This document shows, one piece after another, positions 8,064-15,998 of a stretch of DNA of 33,227 bases (position 1 is the stretch's first letter; each line of letters opens with the position of its first letter). The position numbers and the translations under genes are program-made. Origin of the DNA: Myroides odoratimimus (lineage in GTDB: Bacteria > Bacteroidota > Bacteroidia > Flavobacteriales > Flavobacteriaceae). Location: contig NZ_BCMQ01000030.1 of NCBI RefSeq assembly GCF_001485415.1, forward strand, positions 1 to 33,227, written 5' to 3'. A model generated the notes under the pieces. That model had not been told where the DNA came from and did not search any database. It worked only from the letters and a program-made list of their open reading frames with translations.

Positions 8064-8095
8064 AAAAAAGGTTGGACATGTCCAACCTTTTTTTT
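8064..8095 (+). terminator. Rho-independent terminator after the OmpA remnant
   Basis: The hairpin AAAAAAGGTTGGACA / TGTCCAACCTTTTTT is a perfect uninterrupted palindrome (any formed loop needs a few central bases unpaired) followed by further Ts. It was presumably the terminator of the second, now broken, secretion cassette. Confidence 0.9.
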
Positions 8096-8232
8096 ATCTC
8101 ATAATTAAAGTTTCTTGTTGAAGATGAGGAATTTGTAGATATGTTATTTTATAATAATAAATATGTATTGTTGTGATAAAATGCGTAATTTGCAACTTGG
8201 TTTAAATTCAACTAAGTAGAAAAAGATTTATA

Positions 8233-9426
8233 ATGATTATACAACCTAGAACTAGAGGATTTATTTGCTTAACTTCTCATCCAGAAGGATGTGCAGAGAA
8301 TGTAAAAACGCAAATCGAATATGTTAAGTCTAAAGGACAAATAGTAAACGGACCTAAAAAGGTATTAGTAATTGGAGCTTCTACAGGATTTGGATTAGCT
8401 TCACGTATTTCTGCTGCTTTTGGTTCTAATGCAGCTACAATTGGTGTGTTCTTTGAAAAACCAGGTACAGAAGGTAGACCAGGTACAGCAGGATGGTATA
8501 ATTCTGCAGCTTTTGAAGAGCAAGCTAAACAGGCTGGTATTTATGCAAAGAGTATTAATGGAGATGCTTTTTCTGACGAAATTAAGAAAGAAACTATAGA
8601 GCTAATTAAAAAAGACTTAGGTCAAGTAGATTTAGTTGTTTACAGTTTAGCTTCGCCACGTAGAACTCATCCAAAGACTGGTGTAGCTTATGCTTCAGTA
8701 TTAAAACCTATCGGAGAACCTTTCACTAATAAAACAGTAGACTTCCATACAGGAGTTGTATCTAATATTAGTATTGATCCTGTTAAGGAACAAAGCGATA
8801 TTGATAACACTATTGCTGTAATGGGGGGAGAGGATTGGAAATTCTGGATTGAAGACTTAAAAGCAGCGGGTGTTTTAGCAAATGGAGCTAAAACAGTTGC
8901 TTATTCTTATATAGGACCTGAATTAACTTACCCTATCTATAGAAATGGTACTATAGGTATGGCTAAAAATGATTTAGAGGCTACGGTACCAGTAATTAAT
9001 GATTTACTTAAAGATCTTAATGGTGTATCTTATGTTTCTGTAAATAAGGCTTTAGTTACTCAATCAAGTTCTGCTATCCCTGTTGTTCCTTTATATATTT
9101 CATTATTATATAAAGTAATGAAAGAGAAAAATATTCATGAAGGATGTATTGAGCAAATGCAACGTTTATTTGCTGATCGTTTATATGGAGGTAGTTTAGC
9201 TTTAGATACAGAAGGACGTATTCGTGTTGATGATTGGGAGATGAGAGAAGATGTACAATCTGCAGTAGCTAAGTTATGGGAAGAGGTAACTTCAGAGAAT
9301 ATCGAAGCTATTTCTGATTTAGCTGGATATAGAAAAGACTTCTTCAACTTGTTTGGATTTGAGTTTGATTCAATTGATTATACATTAGAATCAGATGAGC
9401 TAACAACAGTTGCTAGTTTGAAATAA
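8233..9426 (+). CDS. fabV: FabV-type trans-2-enoyl-ACP/CoA reductase (NADH)
   Basis: The 397-residue protein has the usual FabV length. FabV reduces the trans-2-enoyl thioester in the last step of each fatty-acid elongation cycle; related TER enzymes act on crotonyl-CoA. The N-terminus MIIQPRTRGFICLTSHPEGC is typical. The Rossmann glycine motif GASTGFG is at 48-54 and the catalytic Tyr-x8-Lys is Tyr236 and Lys245 (YRNGTIGMAK). SLASPRRTHPKTG is another family hallmark. It stands alone, with its own terminator at 9451, and no other fatty-acid genes are close by. Known from other bacteria: FabV is insensitive or weakly sensitive to triclosan, so reduced sensitivity is possible. Whether ACP or CoA esters are the main substrate cannot be read from sequence alone. 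Confidence 0.95.
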   Translation: MIIQPRTRGFICLTSHPEGCAENVKTQIEYVKSKGQIVNGPKKVLVIGASTGFGLASRISAAFGSNAATIGVFFEKPGTEGRPGTAGWYNSAAFEEQAKQAGIYAKSINGDAFSDEIKKETIELIKKDLGQVDLVVYSLASPRRTHPKTGVAYASVLKPIGEPFTNKTVDFHTGVVSNISIDPVKEQSDIDNTIAVMGGEDWKFWIEDLKAAGVLANGAKTVAYSYIGPELTYPIYRNGTIGMAKNDLEATVPVINDLLKDLNGVSYVSVNKALVTQSSSAIPVVPLYISLLYKVMKEKNIHEGCIEQMQRLFADRLYGGSLALDTEGRIRVDDWEMREDVQSAVAKLWEEVTSENIEAISDLAGYRKDFFNLFGFEFDSIDYTLESDELTTVASLK

Positions 9427-9450
9427 TAGACAAGATTATTGTTATATATA

Positions 9451-9483
9451 AAGCCCCTTAATATTCGTATTAAGGGGCTTTTT
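9451..9483. terminator. Bidirectional terminator between fabV and the histidine kinase gene
   Basis: AAGCCCCTTAATA and TATTAAGGGGCTT form a 13-bp perfect stem with a TTCG loop. It is flanked by T-rich sequence on the + side and A-rich sequence on the other, so it can serve both convergent genes. Confidence 0.9.
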
Positions 9484-9489
9484 GATTAG

Positions 9490-11946
9490 TTATTCTTCTA
9501 AGTGATTCTGTTTTATCTGAGTAAGTATTAAGTTTATTTTATCTTCCAATACCTCAATATAGTTTCTTAGTTCAAGTTGAGTTTCGAAAGTTATTGTTTT
9601 ATCTTCTAGTACTTCTAGAAGAGGTATAATGGATGTAATTTCAAGTTGTCTGAACATAGGTAGCATTTTATGAGCTATATTTCCAATTTGTTCTAAGTCA
9701 AAATCTTCTTCAGCATAATGCATGTCTAATAGGTTCTCTTCTGTACTTTCTATAAAGATTACTAGAAGGTTCCTTAAAGCATTAAGATCATCTCCAATAA
9801 ATTGTTTTAGTGTATTCGTGTTATAAGTAGCACTTATTGTTGTTTGATTATTAGCGTCTTCAATGTTCTTTTCTTTAGTTCTAGAACTGTTTAATTGATA
9901 GTCAAGATTAAGAATATTAGAAATTAGAATTAGTAACTCTGTAAGCTGTAATGGTTTTGGGTGCGCAGAAGCAAACCCTGCTTGAGTGAATTCTTCCATT
10001 GTAATATCTCTTTTACCAGAAAGTGCTATAACAGGAATGGTCTTAAAATCAGTATTTTTCTTTAAATGACTTATAAGCTCAAATCCGTCCATCTTAGGCA
10101 TCTGAATATCACTAAGTATCAAATTGTATTGATCTTCTTTTAAAATAGCTTCTATGGATGTAGGATCGAAAGTTACAGTGACTTTATTAAATAAAGGAGA
10201 AAGAATCTCTTCCATCAATTGTAACTGTACTTTATCATCATCTATAACAACTATATTTATCCTATTAAGAGATTGGAATACAGATTGTAAGTCATTGGTG
10301 TGTACAATTATATTGGTGTCTTCTTCAGCTTCTATAATAGGTATTGTAAAGGTGAAGGTAGATCCTTCATTCAATATACTCTCTACATGAATAGTTCCTC
10401 CTAATAATTCAATCATTCTTTTAGAAATATTAAGTCCTAATCCAGTACCTCCAAATTTCTTTTCTATTCCATCATGAGCTTGTTGAAACTCGTTAAAGAT
10501 ATTCTTAGTTTGGTTAGCTGCTATTCCTATTCCAGAATCAGAAACTTTAAAGACTATATATTCTTTTTCTTTCGTAACACTAACATTCACTCCTCCTTCT
10601 TGTGTAAACTTGATTGCGTTAGTGACTAAGTTTGTTAGTATTTGCTTTATACGATGCGGATCTGAGACAAAGTTGCTATTTAAGCTATCTTCAATTGACC
10701 AATTTAATTTTATGTTTTTGTTCTCAGCATTAGGCACTAGTATATTACATGTGTTATCTACTAGTTCTTTAGGGTTGAATGCTTTCTGTTGTATACTTAT
10801 TTTGTTGTTCTCTAATCTAGAGAAATCTGTTAAGTCGTTGACTAAATTTGTGATATACTTAGAAGAAGACTTAATGTTGTTAACGTACTTCTGTTGTTTG
10901 TTATCAAGGTTTGTTTGATCTAATAAATCAGTAAAACCAATAAGTCCCCCTAGAGGAGTCTGTAAATCATGAGTTACTGTAGCGAGCAGCATAGACTTAC
11001 TGCGCAGTAGCACTTCATTCTCTTTATTTAGTTTTTCTAATGCATTTCTGTATTCCTGTGTTTGATTGATATCCCTAATGATAATCCACCCTAGTATTAA
11101 AACTACGATTAGTGCAGTCCCTCCGATATACGCGATATTGGTAGAAGCAGCGCTAATTCTAGATTTTGACTCATTGATCTTTTGATAAGATAGTGTAAGT
11201 ATATTTTGTTCTACATTCTGTAGGATACCTCTTAGCTGATCAGTGATAATCTTGTTTTCTTTCAGTAAACGTTGTTCTTGGTTGAGCAAGTTGTTTTGTT
11301 TGTCATTGATTTTCTCTTGTGTAGCGATAAGGATACGCTCCATTGCATTGATAATAGAGTCAGATATACTAGGATAGTTAATAGTTGTTTTAATAGTATC
11401 AGTATGATCTCCTTTGAATAACCTTGCCCAACCACTTCTTTTCTCCTTTTCTTTACTTTGGATTACGATAGGTTGTATGTTTTTCTCTATTTCTTCACGG
11501 ATATTGTAGATTTCAGAGAAAGCCTCAGTGTATTTGTTTTCAGCAGAAAGATCTTTTCTAGCTTTGATAATGTTTTCAAAACTGACTTTTTTACGAGAAA
11601 GTAGGTCTTTAACAGAGTCAAGCTTCACTACTGTAATAGGATCTTGTACATGTGTTTGTACCAAGTTAATTTGCTTAACGATGGTGTCGAGCTCTTTATA
11701 ATAGAGCTTGATATCTTTACTATTACCACTCAGAATAGCTGTTCTACTATAAGCTTCACTACTGTATAGGTTATTGATAGCACTAGTAACTAAGAAGATT
11801 TTATTATTTTCTTCAATTACATGCTCCTCAGGAATAGTAAATTTTTTAGCCTCTTTATAAATATACGCTCCAGAGAATAATGCAGCTGCAAATAGCGTAA
11901 AGTATAGAAAGAGAATCTTCGCTTTTATAGATTTAGGTGGCTTCAT
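9490..11946 (-). CDS. Membrane-bound hybrid sensor histidine kinase with receiver and Hpt domains
   Basis: The 818-residue protein carries a complete phosphorelay. TM1 is at about 10-30, a mostly helical extracytoplasmic sensor at about 31-268 has no recognised ligand fold, and TM2 is at about 271-290. The HisKA H-box has His326 (THDLQTPLGG). The ATPase domain shows Asn443, DSGIGI (470-475) and FGGTGLGL (498-505). The receiver has an acidic pair at 569-570, phospho-acceptor Asp613 (LSDIQMPKMDG), Ser643 and Lys664. A C-terminal Hpt-like module has His759 (NIAHKMLPMF). All phosphotransfer residues are present, so the expected path is His326, Asp613, His759, then an unknown response regulator. 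No regulator gene is adjacent, which makes it an orphan. It is transcribed convergently with fabV. Confidence 0.92.
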   Translation of the reverse strand: MKPPKSIKAKILFLYFTLFAAALFSGAYIYKEAKKFTIPEEHVIEENNKIFLVTSAINNLYSSEAYSRTAILSGNSKDIKLYYKELDTIVKQINLVQTHVQDPITVVKLDSVKDLLSRKKVSFENIIKARKDLSAENKYTEAFSEIYNIREEIEKNIQPIVIQSKEKEKRSGWARLFKGDHTDTIKTTINYPSISDSIINAMERILIATQEKINDKQNNLLNQEQRLLKENKIITDQLRGILQNVEQNILTLSYQKINESKSRISAASTNIAYIGGTALIVVLILGWIIIRDINQTQEYRNALEKLNKENEVLLRSKSMLLATVTHDLQTPLGGLIGFTDLLDQTNLDNKQQKYVNNIKSSSKYITNLVNDLTDFSRLENNKISIQQKAFNPKELVDNTCNILVPNAENKNIKLNWSIEDSLNSNFVSDPHRIKQILTNLVTNAIKFTQEGGVNVSVTKEKEYIVFKVSDSGIGIAANQTKNIFNEFQQAHDGIEKKFGGTGLGLNISKRMIELLGGTIHVESILNEGSTFTFTIPIIEAEEDTNIIVHTNDLQSVFQSLNRINIVVIDDDKVQLQLMEEILSPLFNKVTVTFDPTSIEAILKEDQYNLILSDIQMPKMDGFELISHLKKNTDFKTIPVIALSGKRDITMEEFTQAGFASAHPKPLQLTELLILISNILNLDYQLNSSRTKEKNIEDANNQTTISATYNTNTLKQFIGDDLNALRNLLVIFIESTEENLLDMHYAEEDFDLEQIGNIAHKMLPMFRQLEITSIIPLLEVLEDKTITFETQLELRNYIEVLEDKINLILTQIKQNHLEE

Positions 11947-12080
11947 GTATAGATAAAGTTTGGTGTAAAATTACAAAAGAGAGTTCAATGATTGTGTTAA
12001 AAGCAATAGTCTTTGCTAAAGTTTATTTTTAACTGTTTTTGTTTAAGTATATCTTTTTTGGTATTAATGTTGTTTTTTGT

Positions 12081-12110
12081 TTTGTATTTAACTTTTTGTT
12101 TGTATTTTTG
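12081..12110 (+). promoter_or_regulatory. Bacteroidetes-type promoter upstream of a mini-gene
   Basis: The -33 box TTTG (12081-12084) and -7 box TATTTTTG (12103-12110, consensus TAnnTTTG) are separated by 18 bases, a good match to known Flavobacterium promoters. Transcription would start near 12117 and end at the terminator at 12222-12253. Confidence 0.65.
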
Positions 12111-12168
12111 GTTTAGGTGATTAGCGGTGTTTATTGCCCTTTAAGTAGAATCGTACAGATTAAATTAT

Positions 12169-12219
12169 ATGAAAAAGAGAAAAGAAAATTCTCACGAATC
12201 AATGTTTAATACGTTTTAA
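12169..12219 (+). CDS. Possible 16-residue mini-protein
   Basis: An ATG follows the A/T-rich sequence TAAATTAT and opens 16 codons, MKKRKENSHESMFNTF, ending in TAA three bases before a terminator hairpin. It sits alone in a transcription unit of about 135 bases with a good promoter at 12081-12110. The peptide is strongly basic at the N-terminus and has no membrane segment. The short length means chance cannot be excluded, and the same transcript could instead act as a small RNA. I do not recognise the peptide. It is too short to be a classical biosynthetic leader, and it has no run of a single amino acid. Confidence 0.35.
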   Translation: MKKRKENSHESMFNTF

Positions 12220-12221
12220 AC

Positions 12222-12253
12222 AAAGACTTACTATTTACAGTAGGTCTTTTTTT
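12222..12253 (+). terminator. Rho-independent terminator of the mini-gene
   Basis: AAAGACTTACT pairs with AGTAGGTCTTT (one G-U) around the loop ATTTAC, followed by a run of Ts. It lies upstream of the gene at 12314. The histidine kinase gene upstream reads the other way, so this terminator needs its own short transcript. Confidence 0.8.
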
Positions 12254-12313
12254 GCTTATAAGGTATTTGTTAATCTTAAAAACGCTATTTTTACATAACG
12301 TAAGTAGAAGATT

Positions 12314-13129
12314 ATGAGTACGGTAAAATTATATTATAGCCCTTTTCATCCCAAACAAAGTGATGCTAAAATCATGTTGTTTGCTTTAGGAGTAAGTGTA
12401 TTCTTATGTCTAGGTGTTATTGGTAGTTCTTATTTGTTTACTTCTGATTCTAATAGAAAAGATGAAACTATTGTATTTTGTCCCTTACTTCCTCTCTCAG
12501 ATAGTAATAATGACTTAGCTAACACTGTCGAAGCTTATTATCTATTAACAAGTCCTATAATTGACTATGTACCTGTAGAAGAAATTCCTTTAGGAAACTA
12601 TTTTGAAGGTCCAAGAGTTAGGTTTAACAACCAAATGCCAGCTGATATTACACAAGTAGGAGTAGTAGGAGGGGATATTATAGAATATGATACTAGTATT
12701 ACTGATATAACTGTTAGTCCTGAGAAAGAAATAATTACAGCTTCTGGTGAAGAAGTTAGTTCTAACAGTGCGGATACTAATATTGAATACATGGAGGAAG
12801 AGTATGGTAAACCTTTTTTTTCTTTGATAATAGAAGCAAGTCCATATGAAGGGGAAGAGGCTTTTAGAGCAAATATGATTAATAAACTTAATTTAGATCA
12901 TTATTTAAATCAAGGTGAGCAGTATCGTTTTAATGTGAACTTTACAGTAGATATAGATGGTACATTCTCTGATATTGTTATTCAGAGTATACAAGGATAT
13001 CTACCACCTTATTTAAAGAGAAATATTATAGCTGTATTTCAAACAATGCCTCAGTGGCAACCTGCTTCTCAGAATGGCAGGCGTGTCCCGACAACATTTA
13101 AATTACCCATCAAGGTCAATGTACAATAA
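12314..13129 (+). CDS. TonB-like membrane protein (TonB C-terminal domain)
   Basis: The 271-residue protein has a short cytoplasmic N-terminus and one membrane segment at about 19-41. A long acidic, Thr/Ser-rich periplasmic region of no recognised fold follows, with a TonB-like C-terminal domain at about 185-271. The end of that domain (MPQWQPASQNGRRVPTTFKLPI) follows the pattern usual in Bacteroidetes TonB-family proteins. Unlike the TonB at 17116 it lacks a Pro/Lys-rich linker and has no ExbB/ExbD neighbours, so it may be a specialised energy transducer or a non-energising relative. A possible promoter (TTTG at 12266, TATTTTTA at 12286) would put the start about 14 bases before the ATG. It ends in a strong terminator. 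Confidence 0.7.
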   Translation: MSTVKLYYSPFHPKQSDAKIMLFALGVSVFLCLGVIGSSYLFTSDSNRKDETIVFCPLLPLSDSNNDLANTVEAYYLLTSPIIDYVPVEEIPLGNYFEGPRVRFNNQMPADITQVGVVGGDIIEYDTSITDITVSPEKEIITASGEEVSSNSADTNIEYMEEEYGKPFFSLIIEASPYEGEEAFRANMINKLNLDHYLNQGEQYRFNVNFTVDIDGTFSDIVIQSIQGYLPPYLKRNIIAVFQTMPQWQPASQNGRRVPTTFKLPIKVNVQ

Positions 13130-13134
13130 ATAAG

Positions 13135-13171
13135 AAAAGGCTATTAACACAAGTGGTTAATAGCCTTTTTT
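13135..13171. terminator. Bidirectional terminator between the TonB-like and acyl-CoA dehydrogenase genes
   Basis: AAAAGGCTATTAAC (13135-13148) pairs perfectly with GTTAATAGCCTTTT (13156-13169), loop ACAAGTG. It has T and A tracts on the proper sides for both convergent genes. Confidence 0.92.
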
Positions 13172-13189
13172 ATAAGGATTGAGTAATGC

Positions 13190-14329
13190 TTATTTAGCAA
13201 TAGCTCTAGAAATAACGATCTTTTGAATCTCAGAAGTACCTTCATAGATTTGAGTGATCTTAGCATCACGCATCATTCTTTCTACGTGATATTCTCTTAC
13301 ATATCCATTACCTCCGTGGATTTGTACAGCTTCAATAGTTGTATCCATTGCTGTTTTAGAAGCGAATAACTTAGCCATAGCACCAGATAATGAAATATCT
13401 TGACCTGCATCTTTCTCAGCAGCAGCTTTGAAGCAAAGCATTCTAGCAGCAGTGATTTGAGTAGCCATATCAGCTAATTTAAATGCAACTGCTTGGTGGT
13501 TGATAATTTCAGTACCAAAAGCTTTGCGCTCTTTAGAGTATTTTAATGCTAATTCGTAAGCACCTTGAGCGATACCTAATGCTTGAGAAGCGATACCGAT
13601 ACGTCCTCCGTTTAATACATTCATTGCAAATGCAAATCCGAATCCGTCTTCTCCGATTCTATTTTCTTTAGGAACCTTTACGTCTGTGAACATTAATGAA
13701 TGTGTATCAGATCCTCTGATTCCCATTTTTTGTTCTTTAGCTCCGATTTCAAAACCAGCCCATCCTTTTTCAACGATGAAAGCATTGATTCCTTTGTGTT
13801 TTTTCTCTACATCAGTTTGAGCGATTACGATATAGTAGTCCGCTGTACTACCATTCGTGATCCAGTTTTTAGTACCGTTTAGTACATAGTGATCTCCCAT
13901 ATCTACAGCAGTAGTTTTTTGAGATGTAGCATCTGAACCTGCTTCTGGCTCTGATAAACAGAATGCACCGATTACTTGTCCTGAAGCTAGAGGTACTAGG
14001 TATTTTTGTTTTTGTTCTTCACTAGCATATTTTTCTAAACCAGCACATACTAATGAGTTATTTACTGACATAACTACAGCAGCAGAAGCATCTACTTTTG
14101 CAATTTCTTCCATAGCTAATACATAAGATACGCTGTCTAATCCGCTACCTCCGTATTTAGGATCTACCATCATTCCTAAGAATCCTAGTTCACCAAGTTT
14201 TTTAACTTGTTCTGTTGGGAATTTAGAATGTTCATCTCTTTCAATTACACCTGGTAATAATTCTGTTTGAGCAAAGTCACGAGCAGCTTGCTGAATCATC
14301 AATTGCTCTTCTGTAAATTTAAAATCCAT
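13190..14329 (-). CDS. Acyl-CoA dehydrogenase (short/medium-chain type)
   Basis: The 379-residue, full-length FAD flavoenzyme catalyses alpha,beta-dehydrogenation of acyl-CoA, in fatty-acid beta-oxidation or branched amino-acid breakdown. Landmarks are the N-terminal helical domain, FCLSEPEAGSD for FAD/substrate binding, the WITNG motif, RKAFG (starting the C-terminal helical domain) and IHGGNGY. The catalytic base is Glu363 in QIYEGTSEIQ, the position used by short- and medium-chain enzymes. The closest-looking families are butyryl/short-chain acyl-CoA dehydrogenases; chain length cannot be fixed from sequence alone. It is a single-gene unit with its own promoter on the minus strand (14374-14404). 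No electron-transfer flavoprotein genes are in view. The ATG at 14329 gives the usual MDFKFTEEQ start. Confidence 0.95.
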   Translation of the reverse strand: MDFKFTEEQLMIQQAARDFAQTELLPGVIERDEHSKFPTEQVKKLGELGFLGMMVDPKYGGSGLDSVSYVLAMEEIAKVDASAAVVMSVNNSLVCAGLEKYASEEQKQKYLVPLASGQVIGAFCLSEPEAGSDATSQKTTAVDMGDHYVLNGTKNWITNGSTADYYIVIAQTDVEKKHKGINAFIVEKGWAGFEIGAKEQKMGIRGSDTHSLMFTDVKVPKENRIGEDGFGFAFAMNVLNGGRIGIASQALGIAQGAYELALKYSKERKAFGTEIINHQAVAFKLADMATQITAARMLCFKAAAEKDAGQDISLSGAMAKLFASKTAMDTTIEAVQIHGGNGYVREYHVERMMRDAKITQIYEGTSEIQKIVISRAIAK

Positions 14330-14373
14330 TTATAGTCTCTTAATTTTTTAGTTGTTCTAATTTTTGTAGCTCT

Positions 14374-14404
14374 CAAATATAATTGATTTAAAACAATTAT
14401 TCAA
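14374..14404 (-). promoter_or_regulatory. Promoter of the acyl-CoA dehydrogenase gene
   Basis: On the minus strand TTG (14404-14402), a 20-base spacer and TATATTTG (14381-14374) match the Bacteroidetes -33/-7 consensus. The leader would be about 38 bases to the ATG at 14329. Confidence 0.7.
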
Positions 14405-14563
14405 TTTAGATTCTGTTTAAATTTGATGCATAAAATGATTATAATTTATTTTTGGACGAAACAATGTTTGTTATTTTAAAGAACCTGTATTGATAAGTGA
14501 ATAATGTAATGAATATTGTACTTAAACTTTTGTAGATTATAGTAAAAAACCAATCTTTATACT

Positions 14564-15652
14564 ATGAATAAATACCAATATAATATCATCGGAGTTATGT
14601 CAGGTACTTCATTAGATGGAATAGACCTGGCTTATATCACTTTTAATTGTGAAAGTGGTAAGTGGAGCTTTGAGGTGCACTGTACCGATACTGTCGCTTA
14701 TAGTGCTCAGTGGAAAGAACAATTAAAGAATGCAATCGATCTAGATAGTAAACAAATAGAAATATTAGATGTACGCTATACCACCTATTTAGCCACTGTG
14801 ATTAATCAATTCATTAAAGATAAAACGATAGAGGATATAGATGCTGTATGCTCACACGGTCATACTATCTTTCATAAGCCTGAGCTAGGCTATACCTTAC
14901 AGATAGGGAATATGCCTATACTAGCTGACTTAATACAGCAGAAGGTAATATGTGACTTTAGAGTACAAGATGTTCTTTTAGGAGGACAGGGAGCACCTTT
15001 AGTACCTATAGGAGATCGCTTGTTATTTAGTGAATACGAAGCTTGTCTTAATCTTGGAGGATTTGCTAATATCTCTTTTGAAGGGAGGCTTAATTATAGA
15101 TTAGCCTATGATATTAGCGCAGTGAATACCTTGCTTAACGAACAAGTGGCAAAACTTGGCTTAGAGTATGACGATAAAGGAATGCTTGCTTCAGAAGGAA
15201 CGATTAATGAAGACCTGCTAAGAGAATTAAATGCACTTGATTTCTATAAGCAGTCTGCGCCTAAATCATTGGGGATAGAGTTCTTAAATGCTTATATAAA
15301 ACCTATTCTTAATAAATATACCTTATCTGTAGAAGATTATTTAGCTACGCTAGTAGAGCATATTGCTATCCAAATTGCAGCAGGTATCGGTATAAAAGAA
15401 GGACAACGTGTATTAGTCACAGGAGGAGGAGCTAAAAATGATTACTTAGTTAGTAGGATTAAGGCATATGCGAAGGGCGTTTTGTTTGAAAGACCTTCTG
15501 ATGAAGTGATTGATTATAAAGAAGCAATAATATTTGGTTTACTAGGAGTACTAAAATTGAGAGATGAAGTGAATGTCTTAGCTAGTGTTACTGGAGCCAA
15601 GTATGATCATAGCTCAGGTAGAATACACGAGGTATATACACAGGTAAATTAG
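14564..15652 (+). CDS. anmK: Anhydro-N-acetylmuramic acid kinase
   Basis: The 362-residue enzyme is of the ASKHA fold. It cleaves the 1,6-anhydro ring and phosphorylates anhydroMurNAc to MurNAc-6-phosphate, a cytoplasmic step of peptidoglycan recycling. Landmarks are GVMSGTSLDGID at 10-21 (phosphate 1 region), CSHGHTIFHKP, DFRVQDVLLGGQGAPLVP, NLGGFANIS, and VTGGGAKND near the C-terminus. The segment that reads DTGPGN in the E. coli enzyme is DISAVN here. It keeps the key Asp, and I believe this variation is usual in Bacteroidetes (recollection, not checked). It is transcribed divergently from the acyl-CoA dehydrogenase gene. No MurQ homologue is in the window. Confidence 0.93.
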   Translation: MNKYQYNIIGVMSGTSLDGIDLAYITFNCESGKWSFEVHCTDTVAYSAQWKEQLKNAIDLDSKQIEILDVRYTTYLATVINQFIKDKTIEDIDAVCSHGHTIFHKPELGYTLQIGNMPILADLIQQKVICDFRVQDVLLGGQGAPLVPIGDRLLFSEYEACLNLGGFANISFEGRLNYRLAYDISAVNTLLNEQVAKLGLEYDDKGMLASEGTINEDLLRELNALDFYKQSAPKSLGIEFLNAYIKPILNKYTLSVEDYLATLVEHIAIQIAAGIGIKEGQRVLVTGGGAKNDYLVSRIKAYAKGVLFERPSDEVIDYKEAIIFGLLGVLKLRDEVNVLASVTGAKYDHSSGRIHEVYTQVN

Positions 15653-15768
15653 CTTATTCAGAAGAGGAAGATTATGTTTGTATGGAATTGTATACGAGTG
15701 TATTAATTAGTAGGTGAACTAGCTGGGATAATGACTAACATGAATGTTATATAAAGAATATAGCGTTT

Positions 15769-15803
15769 ATGTATAATTATACATACAAAACATTTTATCT
15801 TTG
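15769..15803 (+). promoter_or_regulatory. 16-bp palindrome next to a -7 box upstream of exbB
   Basis: ATGTATAATTATACAT (15769-15784) is a perfect palindrome. It ends 11 bases before TATCTTTG (15796-15803), a full TAnnTTTG -7 match. The palindrome would lie between the -33 and -7 positions, where a repressor could act. No clear -33 TTG is visible at the right spacing. If used, the exbB leader is about 190 bases. Confidence 0.4.
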
Positions 15804-15998
15804 AACTCATTTTGAACTATAATGGCAAACGATTATAAAGACAAAATCTCACTTTTTTTGATATTTTGAATATTAAATCTCATTTTTTTTCGTTATCATG
15901 GAGTAAATGAGAATATAGAATGAGAATAATCTATATCGATTTTGCACAATATAGAACAACAGAAAAAGACTTTTAAAATTTTAAAACTCAAATTATTT

